The notes: generated from the letters alone by a model not told the origin. Shown: positions 1 through 5,057, numbered from the stretch's first letter. The stretch is DNA of 5,789 nt from an uncultured Senegalimassilia sp. (GCF_934632265.1 NZ_CAKTYH010000118.1:1-5789); one strand, 5' to 3'. Translations and numbers: made by a program.

Positions 1-39
1 GCGGGCGGCGCATATACGTTGGTCCGCTTGGCGCGATAA
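1..39 (+). CDS. 3' end of an upstream gene (partial, unidentified)
   Basis: The first forward frame is open from the left edge and ends at TAA 37-39, reading AGGAYTLVRLAR. The stop lies one base before the TTG start proposed for the RloB-like gene, the spacing expected for translational coupling. RloB-type genes commonly follow an AAA-type ATPase gene, so this could be the tail of such an ATPase. Twelve residues are too few to show that. The frame used by the RloB-like gene is also open to the left edge, so this tail could instead be noncoding. Confidence 0.3.
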   Translation, partial: AGGAYTLVRLAR

Positions 40-40
40 A

Positions 41-784
41 TTGGCAAATACGGCGCAAACTATATTGACGCTAACAGGTAGGAAACCGAAATCGAAGTGC
101 TTCTTCATCGGCGAGGGGCCGAACACCGAGTATTGGTACCTGGAGTCGCTCGCCGTGCGGCTCGCAAAGATGAACGCCCCGGAGCTCATCGAGCTCAGGC
201 CCGTGGAGAGGACCGGCAACGAGAGAAACCAGTCCGCGCCGAAGAAGCTCCTGGAGCAGGCACGGCTCATTCGAGGCAATGCGGATATGTTTGGGTTCGA
301 CCCCGAGACGGACCGCATCGTCGTGTTCTTCGATGCCGACGTGTACAAGGGCGACTCCGAGCGTTATGCGTCCGACCTCGGCATGTTCTCCGGGGTTGCC
401 GAGGTTGCGGTGACGAACCCGAGCTTCGAGCTGTATCTCCTGCTGCACCTCGACGACGCGTTGGAGGAGTACGTCTTGCCCAATGAGAAGGAGATTCTCG
501 GTAACGGCTATGTCGGCGGCAAACGTCGTTATGTCGAAAAGCTTGCGAGCGATGTCCTCGGCTTCAACGTGAAGCATAACGAGAAAGTCGGAGAACTTGC
601 GCGACGTTTTGGGGTCGCGGTTATGAACGAGCGGGCGCTCAACCAGGATCCGTCTCAATCCATCGGCCGGCTCACCAGCAACGTGGGCGCGCGCATCATG
701 GAGATCATGCACACCGGCGCGTCTTCCGAGGAAAGCTACCTCGGGCTGCGCAGGCGTCTCGGAGTCGAAGACGAACTTGCTTGA
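41..784 (+). CDS. RloB-like protein (Toprim-type nuclease domain), probable phage-defence component
   Basis: This 247-residue protein resembles the RloB family, whose Toprim-like fold is linked to anti-phage systems that pair it with an AAA ATPase, and it is probably a cytoplasmic nuclease subunit. The N-terminal strand FFIGEGPNTEYWYLESL (residues 21-37) carries the conserved Toprim glutamate E25. A hydrophobic strand RIVVFFDADVY (92-102) supplies the D98-x-D100 pair. The family-typical block NPSFELYLLLHL lies at 126-137. The C-terminal half has no motif I recognise. Its length suits the family. No ATG is available near the start. TTG at 41 follows the upstream TAA by one base and has no clear Shine-Dalgarno, so it probably depends on coupling. 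The same frame stays open to the left edge, so a start outside the window is also possible. The family call is strong; the defence role comes from family knowledge. Confidence 0.75.
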   Translation: MANTAQTILTLTGRKPKSKCFFIGEGPNTEYWYLESLAVRLAKMNAPELIELRPVERTGNERNQSAPKKLLEQARLIRGNADMFGFDPETDRIVVFFDADVYKGDSERYASDLGMFSGVAEVAVTNPSFELYLLLHLDDALEEYVLPNEKEILGNGYVGGKRRYVEKLASDVLGFNVKHNEKVGELARRFGVAVMNERALNQDPSQSIGRLTSNVGARIMEIMHTGASSEESYLGLRRRLGVEDELA

Positions 785-956
785 TAACCTCGTGCGCAAA
801 ACGGTCAGCTGAGTCGTTTGCACATACAGCAGACATCTCTTCGCCCATGCTCGTGCGGCATTCGCATCGGCGCCCTGCCTGCCTCAGCATGCTCAAGCGG
901 GCAGGGCGCCTTGCCGAGGAAAAGCGCCCAGAGCTTTCCGCGAAGCCGGCCGCCCC
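785..956. other. Convergent intergenic gap with two hairpins
   Basis: This gap separates the RloB-like gene (+) from the end of the RHH operon (-). A bulged hairpin lies at 792-823, with GTGC/GCAC and AAACG/CGTTT arms around a TCAGCTGA palindrome. A strong GC-rich hairpin lies at 869-910. Neither is followed by a T run on either strand, so neither is a classic intrinsic terminator, though the convergent position fits bidirectional termination. No RelE- or YafQ-like toxin reading frame is visible here on either strand. Confidence 0.5.
869..910. repeat. Inverted repeat, perfect 11-bp arms
   Basis: The arm GGCGCCCTGCC at 869-879 is matched by GGCAGGGCGCC at 900-910, with a 20-base loop containing the palindrome AGCATGCT. 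It sits between two convergent genes. It could act as a transcription barrier or protect mRNA 3' ends, but there is no U tract. Confidence 0.6.
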
Positions 957-1316
957 TCATCTCGCCTTCCGGGGGATGCCGGCGGCGAACGGCATCCCTC
1001 CCAGCGCGGTCGTCTGCAGCGCGAGCAGCCTCACGGCCTGCGAGAAGTTCGTGCCCAGGCCCTTGAGCACGGACTCCATCTCGCCGGCGACGTCCTCCGG
1101 GATCTTGACCGACGTCACCGCGGTCCCGCCGCTCGCCTCGAAGCCGGCGTCGACGGGGCCGAAGGGGATGTCACCCTCGAGCACGATCTGGAAGGCGAAG
1201 CTCCTCATCGCGCAGGTGGGGTCGACGCCGATGCCCCGCAGCGTGTCCTCGAAGGCCGCCTTCAGGTCGGCGTCGATCCTCACCGACAGCTTCCTCATCT
1301 TCGCGCCGCAGCTCAT
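957..1316 (-). CDS. Double ribbon-helix-helix protein, RelB/DinJ antitoxin-like, tandem fusion
   Basis: This 119-residue protein is made of two successive RelB/DinJ-like units. The first runs over residues 9-53: strand KLSVRIDADLKAAFEDTL, then helices ending in the family-typical EGDIPF. The second runs over 66-111: AVTSVKIPEDVAGEMESVL, then NFSQAVRLLALQ ending GGMPF. RelB/DinJ proteins normally form a DNA-binding RHH dimer from two chains, and here both halves are in one chain, so it may fold as a single-chain dimer. No toxin-neutralising tail is obvious. ATG 1316-1314 overlaps the stop of the preceding gene as ATGA, with AAGGGGG about 6 bases upstream, and M7 is a weaker alternative start. 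Translation is probably coupled to the first RHH gene. No partner toxin follows. It may be an orphan antitoxin or a transcriptional repressor, and the DNA target is unknown. Confidence 0.75.
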   Translation of the reverse strand: MSCGAKMRKLSVRIDADLKAAFEDTLRGIGVDPTCAMRSFAFQIVLEGDIPFGPVDAGFEASGGTAVTSVKIPEDVAGEMESVLKGLGTNFSQAVRLLALQTTALGGMPFAAGIPRKAR

Positions 1317-1582
1317 CTTGCGCCCCCTTCCCCAGGGCGCTCGCCTTCCTCGCCGGCCCCGAAGCCGCTCTCCATGAAGGCCTCGAACCTGATCCTCATG
1401 GTGTTGGCCTTCGCCTCGCGGCTCGCCCTCATGGGCGGCCCGCCCCGGTAGACGAGCTCGTCCATGTACTCCTCGAACGCCTCCGTCAGGGTCATCCCGT
1501 GCAGCGCGAGCAGCTCCCTGCTCCTGCGCTTCATTGTCCCGTCCAGCCTGAGCGACGTCGTCTCCTTGGGGTTCGCGTACAT
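1313..1582 (-). CDS. Ribbon-helix-helix protein, RelB/DinJ antitoxin-like
   Basis: This 89-residue protein has an N-terminal RHH unit: strand ETTSLRLDGTMKRRSRELL (residues 7-25), a turn, helix TLTEAFEEYMDELVYR, and the RelB-like GGPPM at 47-51. A basic stretch (MRASREAKANTMRIRFEAF) and a low-complexity Gly/Glu-rich tail follow. The start is well supported: AAGGAGG lies 5 bases before ATG 1582-1580. The last codons overlap the start of the double-RHH gene (TGA 1315-1313 within ATGA), so the two form one operon. A small inverted repeat (GCGGCG/CGCCGC, 1599-1617) lies just upstream of the Shine-Dalgarno and could affect translation. An RHH DNA-binding role is likely. Whether it acts as an antitoxin is unknown, because no toxin is adjacent. 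Confidence 0.7.
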   Translation of the reverse strand: MYANPKETTSLRLDGTMKRRSRELLALHGMTLTEAFEEYMDELVYRGGPPMRASREAKANTMRIRFEAFMESGFGAGEEGERPGEGGAR

Positions 1583-1831
1583 CCCCGCCTCCTTTCCTGC
1601 GGCGCATCCGGCGCCGCAATTGCGCTCCGTGCACTTGCGCCGGCGCAGCTGCCCGTCCCAAGGCCGTTTTCGGGGCCTTTTGGACAAGTGCGGCCGCGGG
1701 CGGCGATCGGTAGGGCCGCTGGCGTGCGGCATGCTCGCCGCGATCTGCCGGCGCGGGTCCTCCGTTCCCGCAAAAGCTTCTGCGGAGCCTTGCGACGCCG
1801 CGGGCTTTTGCCTGGGTTTCCCCGATCGGCC

Positions 1832-1857
1832 GCCGATGCAAGGCCACCTTGCTCGGC
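1832..1857. repeat. Hairpin, 11-bp stem with one bulged base
   Basis: On the plus strand GCCGA-t-GCAAGG pairs with CCTTGC-TCGGC around the loop CCA. On the minus strand the same GCCGA could instead pair with TCGGC about 6 bases further upstream (plus-strand 1863-1867), giving two competing pairings. Confidence 0.55.
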
Positions 1858-1922
1858 TTGTCTGCCGATATGCCCGGGAGGCGGCGCGGAACGCCGGATT
1901 CGCGAAGGCCCGCGAGGGCCGG

Positions 1923-1979
1923 CATCCCCACCGAATTGCCGGCGACGGGCCGATGTCGCCCGGAATTCTGTGGGGGATG
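1923..1979. repeat. Long imperfect inverted repeat (about 24-bp arms)
   Basis: The left arm 1923-1946 runs CATCCCC to GGCGAC, and the right arm 1955-1979 runs GTCGCC to GGGGATG. They pair over almost their full length with one extra base and two mismatches around the 8-base centre GGGCCGAT. The arms share an EcoRI-like AATT core. It could be an RNA hairpin, an operator, or two inverted element ends brought together. Confidence 0.6.
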
Positions 1980-2266
1980 TCGCGCGTGCGGCGCGCAGCG
2001 GTGCGTCCCGGGCAACAGCCCCGCGGCGCTTGAGCGGGCATGCGGCCGGTGGGGTTCCAGGGGGAGGAGGCGGGGAGCGCTCCCCTTGGCCGCCCGATAA
2101 CGTCAACGTCCAAGGCGGGCCCTTTCCGGCAGGCTGGCCGGATGGCGCTTTGGGGATGCTCGGGACCTAACGAGGAGCCGCGGCTTCGCGGCGGCCGGCT
2201 TTGGCGGAAGGCAGCATTAGCCGGCTTCGGCTGTCGAAGTTCATGTAGCCGCGCGCCGCTTGCGGA

Positions 2267-2305
2267 GAATCGTCCCATTGGGAATTCGCCCCAATGGGAC
2301 GATTC
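2267..2305. repeat. Dispersed hairpin repeat, copy 1 (perfect 16-bp stem)
   Basis: GAATCGTCCCATTGGG (2267-2282) pairs perfectly with CCCAATGGGACGATTC (2290-2305) around a 7-base loop. The same element recurs at 4871-4912 with one base pair changed on both arms (C2275-G2297 here, T4880-A4903 there). It is weakly terminator-like, followed only by CGTTT. It lies 180 bases before the first sugar transferase fragment. Confidence 0.8.
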
Positions 2306-2484
2306 CGTTTAGGGGAGAGAGGCCGTCCTCGGGCTCGACCCGACCCTTCGAATCATCGTCGGGCGTTTTTATTATGCGCAAAGCGGCAGCCGCGATTCGC
2401 TGGCGCAACACGCTGCCCGCAGTGCCATCGGCAATACAAAAACCTGCAGGTCAAGCCAACAATCCAGCATATCGGCGCCTTTAG
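2306..2484. other. Gene-free stretch with a terminator-like dyad
   Basis: No confident gene is present. A short forward frame encodes a CPQCHRQYK-like Cys pair, and a reverse frame is Cys-rich, but neither has a start context or a recognised domain. A dyad CCCGAC (2339-2344) / GTCGGG (2358-2363) is followed by CGTTTTTATTA, which could terminate plus-strand transcription. The base composition is lower in GC than the region to its left. Confidence 0.35.
2339..2371 (+). terminator. Possible intrinsic terminator
   Basis: The 6-bp stem CCCGAC/GTCGGG has a 13-base loop and is followed by CGTTTTTATTA. The stem is short and the loop large, and no gene upstream on the plus strand clearly needs it. 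Confidence 0.3.
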
Positions 2485-2703
2485 TGTTTTTTCGTCTTGA
2501 CAAAAGGGATGAGCGTCGTGGGCCCGCGACCCGCGTTGCCCAACGAGGTGGCAACCTACAACGACTACCAGCGCCAAAGGCTGCTGGTGAAGCCGGGCAT
2601 GACCTGCTACTGGCAAACCCGTCGCAACCGCGACTCCATAACCTTTGAGAAGCCGACTTGCCTATTTCGCTGCGAAGGAAAGTGGAGCGTTCGGTTACCC
2701 TGA
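2485..2703 (+). pseudogene. Sugar transferase (WbaP/WcaJ-type phosphoglycosyltransferase) C-terminal fragment, copy A
   Basis: The homologous part (2485-2649) encodes the conserved C-terminal core of bacterial sugar transferases. These membrane enzymes load the first sugar phosphate onto undecaprenyl phosphate for capsule or exopolysaccharide synthesis. The visible signature is TKGMSVVGPRPALPNEV, then YQRQRLLVKPGMTCYWQTR and RNRDSITFE. The N-terminal membrane segment and catalytic part are absent: an in-frame TAG at 2482-2484 lies just before the first homologous codon. After ITFE (2649) the frame runs into unrelated sequence and stops at 2701-2703, losing the DEWVDLDL motif that copy B keeps. 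TTG 2497 could be a start but has no ribosome site. Almost certainly non-functional. Confidence 0.8.
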
Positions 2704-2740
2704 AGGTGAGGTCTTTGATTTTGTCGGAAAAGTTCCTGGC
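2651..2740 (-). pseudogene. Possible coding remnant downstream of the zinc-ribbon stop
   Basis: On the minus strand, in the zinc-ribbon C-terminal frame and immediately after its TAG, 30 codons stay open, reading ARNFSDKIKDLTFRVTER and then STFLRSEIGKSA. They run up to the junction with sugar transferase copy A. The composition is protein-like with no low-complexity bias, but there is no start codon and no family I recognise. It may be a fragment of a gene cut by the same rearrangement that ended copy A, or chance. Confidence 0.25.
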
Positions 2741-3062
2741 CTAGTCGCAGAGCCTGGCGATCTCGACACCGCATGCGGCGCACCTGCCCTCGATGAGCAC
2801 GAAGCCGTCTCGTATGCGCAGCGAGTAGCCGCTTGCAAACGACGCCGTGCCGCAGTTGAGGCAGAAGACGCTGCCCCAACAACAGCTGCTGTATGTTTTC
2901 AGGCATGCGCTTCCACGCACGGGCGGCCTCGATGTCGGTCATGCCCCGACCGCGGCGGAACTCGTCTTCCTGCATCTCCTTGGCAACGAACCTCGCGATC
3001 ATCGCCTCATCGACGCCGTCGGCGCGCATCTGCTGCGCCATCTCCTCGTATTTGTCGGCCAT
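2741..3062 (-). pseudogene. Small zinc-ribbon protein, broken by a single frameshift
   Basis: The start is good: ATG 3062-3060 with GAAGGG 7 bases upstream. The first frame gives about 60 mostly helical, charged residues (MADKYEEMAQQMRADGVDEA, later RMPENIQQ). After about 2885 this frame turns into Arg/Leu-rich nonsense, while the neighbouring frame gives VFCLNCGTASF, then GYSLRIRDGFVLIEG and RCAACGVEIARLCD, ending at TAG 2743-2741. The two CxxC pairs (CLNC and CAAC) form a plausible zinc ribbon. Joining the frames with a one-base correction near 2876-2885 (minus-strand CTGTTGTTGGGG) gives about 106 residues. It could be a pseudogene, a sequencing error, or less likely programmed frameshifting. 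A promoter lies at 3134-3161. I do not recognise the family, and the function is unknown. Confidence 0.6.
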
Positions 3063-3133
3063 GGAGGTTCCCTTCTGTCGGCGTTTTGCCCTCTTGTTGT
3101 TCGTCGTAAGTCGCACAAGCCTCATGCGTTGCA

Positions 3134-3161
3134 ATTATACGGACACCTCAGACCACAAAAA
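3134..3161 (-). promoter_or_regulatory. Sigma70-type promoter of the zinc-ribbon gene
   Basis: On the minus strand a perfect TATAAT (3139-3134) is preceded at 16 bases by a weak -35, TTTTTG (3161-3156). Transcription would start near 3127, leaving a 65-base leader before ATG 3062. Confidence 0.5.
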
Positions 3162-3172
3162 CCACCGATGAG

Positions 3173-3298
3173 CTATTTTCTGAGAATCTGATCGAGGGCA
3201 ATATATTCTTCGGGACCGTTTCTCTGGACTTTGGCGGACTTGCCAACTCGCGCTTGGGTACTACCCAGTAGATTACTCAGTAGTGCCCAGTAGATTAC
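3173..3298 (-). pseudogene. C-terminal coding remnant containing the 22-bp repeat
   Basis: A minus-strand frame without any start codon reads WALLSNLLGSTQARVGKSA and then KVQRNGPEEYIALDQILRK, ending at TAG 3175-3173. The sequence is protein-like and the last part is not repetitive. Upstream the frame is closed by TGA within the second copy of the 22-bp repeat. Because 22 is not a multiple of three, the duplication itself breaks the frame: removing one copy would extend it in frame back through LPSPCW and beyond. It looks like the tail of a lost gene. I do not recognise the family. Confidence 0.35.
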
Positions 3299-3315
3299 TC
3301 AGTAGTGCCCAGCAG
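3264..3315. repeat. 22-bp direct tandem repeat, two full copies plus a partial third
   Basis: Copies at 3264-3285 and 3286-3307 are identical, each starting CCCAGTAGATTACTC and ending AGTAGTG. A partial third begins at 3308 (CCCAGCAG). A short dyad GGGTA-C-TACCC (3256-3266) overlaps the left end. It lies 60 bases beyond the stop of the AlbA_2 gene. Confidence 0.85.
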
Positions 3316-3366
3316 GGGGACGGCAGCAAACGCAACGGGCCTGTTTCCCGGCTAGGCTCTGCAGCC

Positions 3367-4746
3367 TCAAACTCCGCTTGGCATCCTGTAGAATTGGTGC
3401 GGGTCTTTCGGGCTTTTCCCTGACCATTCCAACAGGCCTCGTCCGGCAAGGTCTTTCAGGGTCTTCGCGGCCGTTTTCCTGCCGACGCCGGCCTCCCGCG
3501 CGAGGTCGGAGGTCGTGATTTTCCCCTGAGCGGCGGCAATCGCCATCGCTGCCTGTTCGCGCTCGCTGAGGAGCGGTCGGTTGTCGGCCGCGGTTCTGAA
3601 AGTCGCCTTTTGCGATCCGGGGCGCTCGAAGACGACGACGGTGCTGTTGACGGTCTGCTCGAAGCGGAACCTCACGCCCGCGGCCTCGCAGGTCTCCTTG
3701 ATGCGCGGTATCCCCGTGCCGTACTGCTCGATGACGCCGGCGCGAAATAGGGCGCGCGCGATTGCGGGATTTCGCAGGCAGAACTCGCTCGCGGTGCTGT
3801 CGAGGTGCTCTTGCGGCGAGTCGCCCTCGGGGAACAGGCCCGGGCTCACGATCTGGACGGTGTCCATGAACACGTTCACCTCGACGGCGGTGCCGGTTGT
3901 GTAGTCGCGGTGGCACAGCGCGTTGGCAACCGCCTCGCGGATGGCCTCGGCCGGGATCTCGGGGATCTCCTTGCGGTACATGCCCGTCTCGCCGATGACG
4001 AACTCGCGCCTGATGTTCGACGTCACGAAGTACTCGGCGAAGTCGAGCAGCTTGAGCATGGCGCCGCACTCGCGGCGCAAATCGAGGATCTTGGTCTTGG
4101 TGTTGCCGCCCAAAAGCCCCAGCTTCATCCTGGGGTAGGTGTCGGACCCCTCGCAGAACAGCTCTACCGCGGCGTTTCTGAGGCTGCCGTCGGGCGCGAT
4201 GAGGTCGAGCTTGGCCAGGGTGTCCTCTACGCTGGTGAACCCGCCGCCTACGCGCCCGGCCCTGCCGCCGCGCTCGACGAAGTCGCGCACCGCCCGCTCG
4301 TCGGCGTCGGAGACGGGCCTGCCGGACGGCAGGGAATCCCACGGGCTGCGGGCGCGCTCGCGCTTGAGGACCATGGCGCTCAGCTCCGAGGCCGACAGCA
4401 CTTTGTTTGAGGTCCCCACGCGGGTGAAGTAGCGGCCGTCGGCAGAGTAGGGGGCGTCGGCGCCCGAGAAGGCAACTTTGATGTAGCGCAGCCCGCCATC
4501 GGCATCGAGGCGCTCGACCGTCGGGAACACTGCAGGCTCGATCTTGTCGGACACCCACGACGTCACTTGGCGCAGCGTTGCGTCGCTGACGTCCTGGCCG
4601 ATGACACTGCCGTCGTCTTTGACGCCGAAGTAGAGCTCGCCGCGGCCGTGCTTGTTCAGCATGGCGCTGATGGCTTGCAGTGCCTCTTTATGCTCGCCAG
4701 TGGATTTCTTGAACTCTACGGTCTCGCTTTCGCTGCCCAGGTTCAT
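3367..4746 (-). CDS. AlbA_2 domain / GHKL-like ATP-binding / winged-helix transcriptional regulator
   Basis: This 459-residue protein has the architecture usually annotated as an ATP-binding or RecG-like transcriptional regulator. Residues about 8-125 are an AlbA_2 (Schlafen-AlbA) domain: SETVEFKKS, then ELYFGVKDDGSVIG and the SADGRYFTRVGTSNKVLS segment. Residues about 264-375 look like the HATPase_c_4 domain: AIREAVANALCHRDY (268-282), IVSPGLFPEGD (299-309) and RNPAIARALFRAGVIEQYG (325-343). Residues about 393-440 form a winged helix (ITTSDLAREAGVGRKTAAKT). The length fits the family and the frame is intact. ATG 4746-4744 is preceded by AAAGGCGG at about 8 bases and by a TATAAT at 4789-4784. 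It appears to be monocistronic. Such genes are frequent in genomic islands. AlbA_2 suggests nucleic-acid binding, and no ligand or target can be read from the sequence. It is not a helicase, since it has no Walker or helicase motifs. Confidence 0.85.
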   Translation of the reverse strand: MNLGSESETVEFKKSTGEHKEALQAISAMLNKHGRGELYFGVKDDGSVIGQDVSDATLRQVTSWVSDKIEPAVFPTVERLDADGGLRYIKVAFSGADAPYSADGRYFTRVGTSNKVLSASELSAMVLKRERARSPWDSLPSGRPVSDADERAVRDFVERGGRAGRVGGGFTSVEDTLAKLDLIAPDGSLRNAAVELFCEGSDTYPRMKLGLLGGNTKTKILDLRRECGAMLKLLDFAEYFVTSNIRREFVIGETGMYRKEIPEIPAEAIREAVANALCHRDYTTGTAVEVNVFMDTVQIVSPGLFPEGDSPQEHLDSTASEFCLRNPAIARALFRAGVIEQYGTGIPRIKETCEAAGVRFRFEQTVNSTVVVFERPGSQKATFRTAADNRPLLSEREQAAMAIAAAQGKITTSDLAREAGVGRKTAAKTLKDLAGRGLLEWSGKSPKDPHQFYRMPSGV

Positions 4747-4783
4747 CCGCGCCGCCTTTCCCGTTCGTTGCTTGTCTCGTTGG

Positions 4784-4811
4784 ATTATACCGTGGTCGCC
4801 ATGGGCGAATT
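4784..4811 (-). promoter_or_regulatory. Promoter of the AlbA_2 gene
   Basis: A perfect minus-strand -10 TATAAT (4789-4784) lies about 37 bases before ATG 4746, giving a leader of about 30 bases. With a 16-base spacer the -35 would be AATTCG (4811-4806), which is weak, so activator help or another spacing is possible. Confidence 0.5.
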
Positions 4812-4842
4812 CGTGGAAGTGCGTTTGCTTGCCTCTTCCACG
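4812..4842. promoter_or_regulatory. Inverted repeat next to the AlbA_2 promoter; operator or terminator candidate
   Basis: CGTGGAAG (4812-4819) and CTTCCACG (4835-4842) are perfect 8-bp arms 15 bases apart. The dyad abuts the -35 region of the AlbA_2 promoter, so it could be an operator, possibly for the gene's own product. On the plus strand it is followed by TTTT (4843-4846), so it could also act as a weak terminator. Confidence 0.4.
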
Positions 4843-4870
4843 TTTTCATGCGCCTGAATGCTCTTTGTGA

Positions 4871-4912
4871 AGAATCGTCTCATTGGGAAACGGGTCCCAA
4901 TGAGACGATTTT
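4871..4912. repeat. Dispersed hairpin repeat, copy 2 (16-18-bp stem)
   Basis: AATCGTCTCATTGGGA (4873-4888) pairs perfectly with TCCCAATGAGACGATT (4895-4910) around the loop AACGGG. Flanking A-T and G-T pairs extend the stem to 18. TTTT at the 3' side on the plus strand makes this copy terminator-like. It differs from copy 1 at one pair, changed on both arms, and in the loop. It lies 145 bases before sugar transferase copy B. Confidence 0.8.
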
Positions 4913-4955
4913 GGCATCAGGCATAGGGGAAACGGTGCGCTCCGCGCGTTTGAGG

Positions 4956-5057
4956 CTATGCGCTATTCCGATTCTCTAATGCGTCCCAGGCGGCTCGAAA
5001 TGCTCCATCGAAATTGCCGGCAATCCTCTCCACCTGCGCAAAATCCCCGTCCTGCCT
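4956..5057 (-). pseudogene. Possible C-terminal remnant of an unidentified gene
   Basis: A minus-strand frame reads RQDGDFAQVERIAGNFDGAF then RAAWDALENRNSA, ending at TAG 4958-4956. It is protein-like but has no start of its own and begins right at the boundary with sugar transferase copy B. Hairpin copy 2 lies about 45 bases downstream and could have been its terminator. The family is not recognised and chance is possible. Confidence 0.25.

Larger units (their letters stand above)
1583..2260. other. 678-base gene-free, GC-rich region dense in inverted repeats; leader or ncRNA candidate
   Basis: No reading frame here looks like a protein. Several frames are open on both strands, as expected at this GC content, but their products are Arg/Pro/Ala-rich with no recognisable domain. 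The region instead holds many inverted repeats: 1636-1647 (palindrome TGCGCCGGCGCA), 1660-1679 (AAGGCC/GGCCTT), 1738-1756 (CCGCG/CGCGG), 1768-1785 (CCGCAAAAGCTTCTGCGG, one mismatched pair), 1832-1857 (11-bp bulged stem), 1907-1920 (GGCCC-GCGA-GGGCC), 1923-1979 (long imperfect), 2072-2085 (palindrome GGGGAGCGCTCCCC), 2177-2192 (GCCGCG/CGCGGC) and 2219-2232 (AGCCG/CGGCT). It lies directly upstream of the RHH operon, so on the minus strand it would be a long leader, or it could hold an independent RNA. I could not match it to a known riboswitch or RNA family. Confidence 0.5.

Noticed and set aside
71..823. 250-residue minus-strand ORF opposite the RloB-like gene
   Set aside because: It is an antisense shadow of the RloB-like gene, whose motifs are clear on the plus strand.
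1738..1860. Riboswitch (c-di-GMP-I, cobalamin or T-box like) on the minus strand
   Set aside because: Short stretches such as GGGGAAACCC and GGCAAAAGCC resemble riboswitch loops, but the conserved cores of those classes do not line up, so no family is claimed.
957..2015. Long N-terminal extension of the double-RHH frame (352 residues) as one gene
   Set aside because: The extension is Arg/Pro/Ala-rich with no domain and three frames are open together there. ATG 1316 has a ribosome site and the ATGA overlap fits a separate gene.
1313..2278. 321-residue frame extending the first RHH gene upstream
   Set aside because: A strong AAGGAGG site 5 bases before ATG 1582 marks the real start. The upstream part is low-quality GC-rich open frame overlapping the inverted repeats.
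2497..2502. TTGACA as a promoter -35 box at the start of both transferase fragments
   Set aside because: No -10 box lies 16-18 bases downstream, and the bases encode the conserved LTKGMS residues.
2353..2616. Cys-rich minus-strand ORF (87 residues) as a gene
   Set aside because: Its upstream half is antisense to sugar transferase copy A and it lacks a ribosome site or known domain.
3256..3315. CRISPR-like repeat array
   Set aside because: The 22-bp copies are directly adjacent with no spacers and only 2.4 copies, so this is a simple tandem duplication.
3299..4558. 419-residue minus-strand ORF overlapping the AlbA_2 gene
   Set aside because: It is an Arg/Pro/Ala-rich shadow in another frame. 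The 459-residue frame has recognisable domains, a ribosome site and a promoter.
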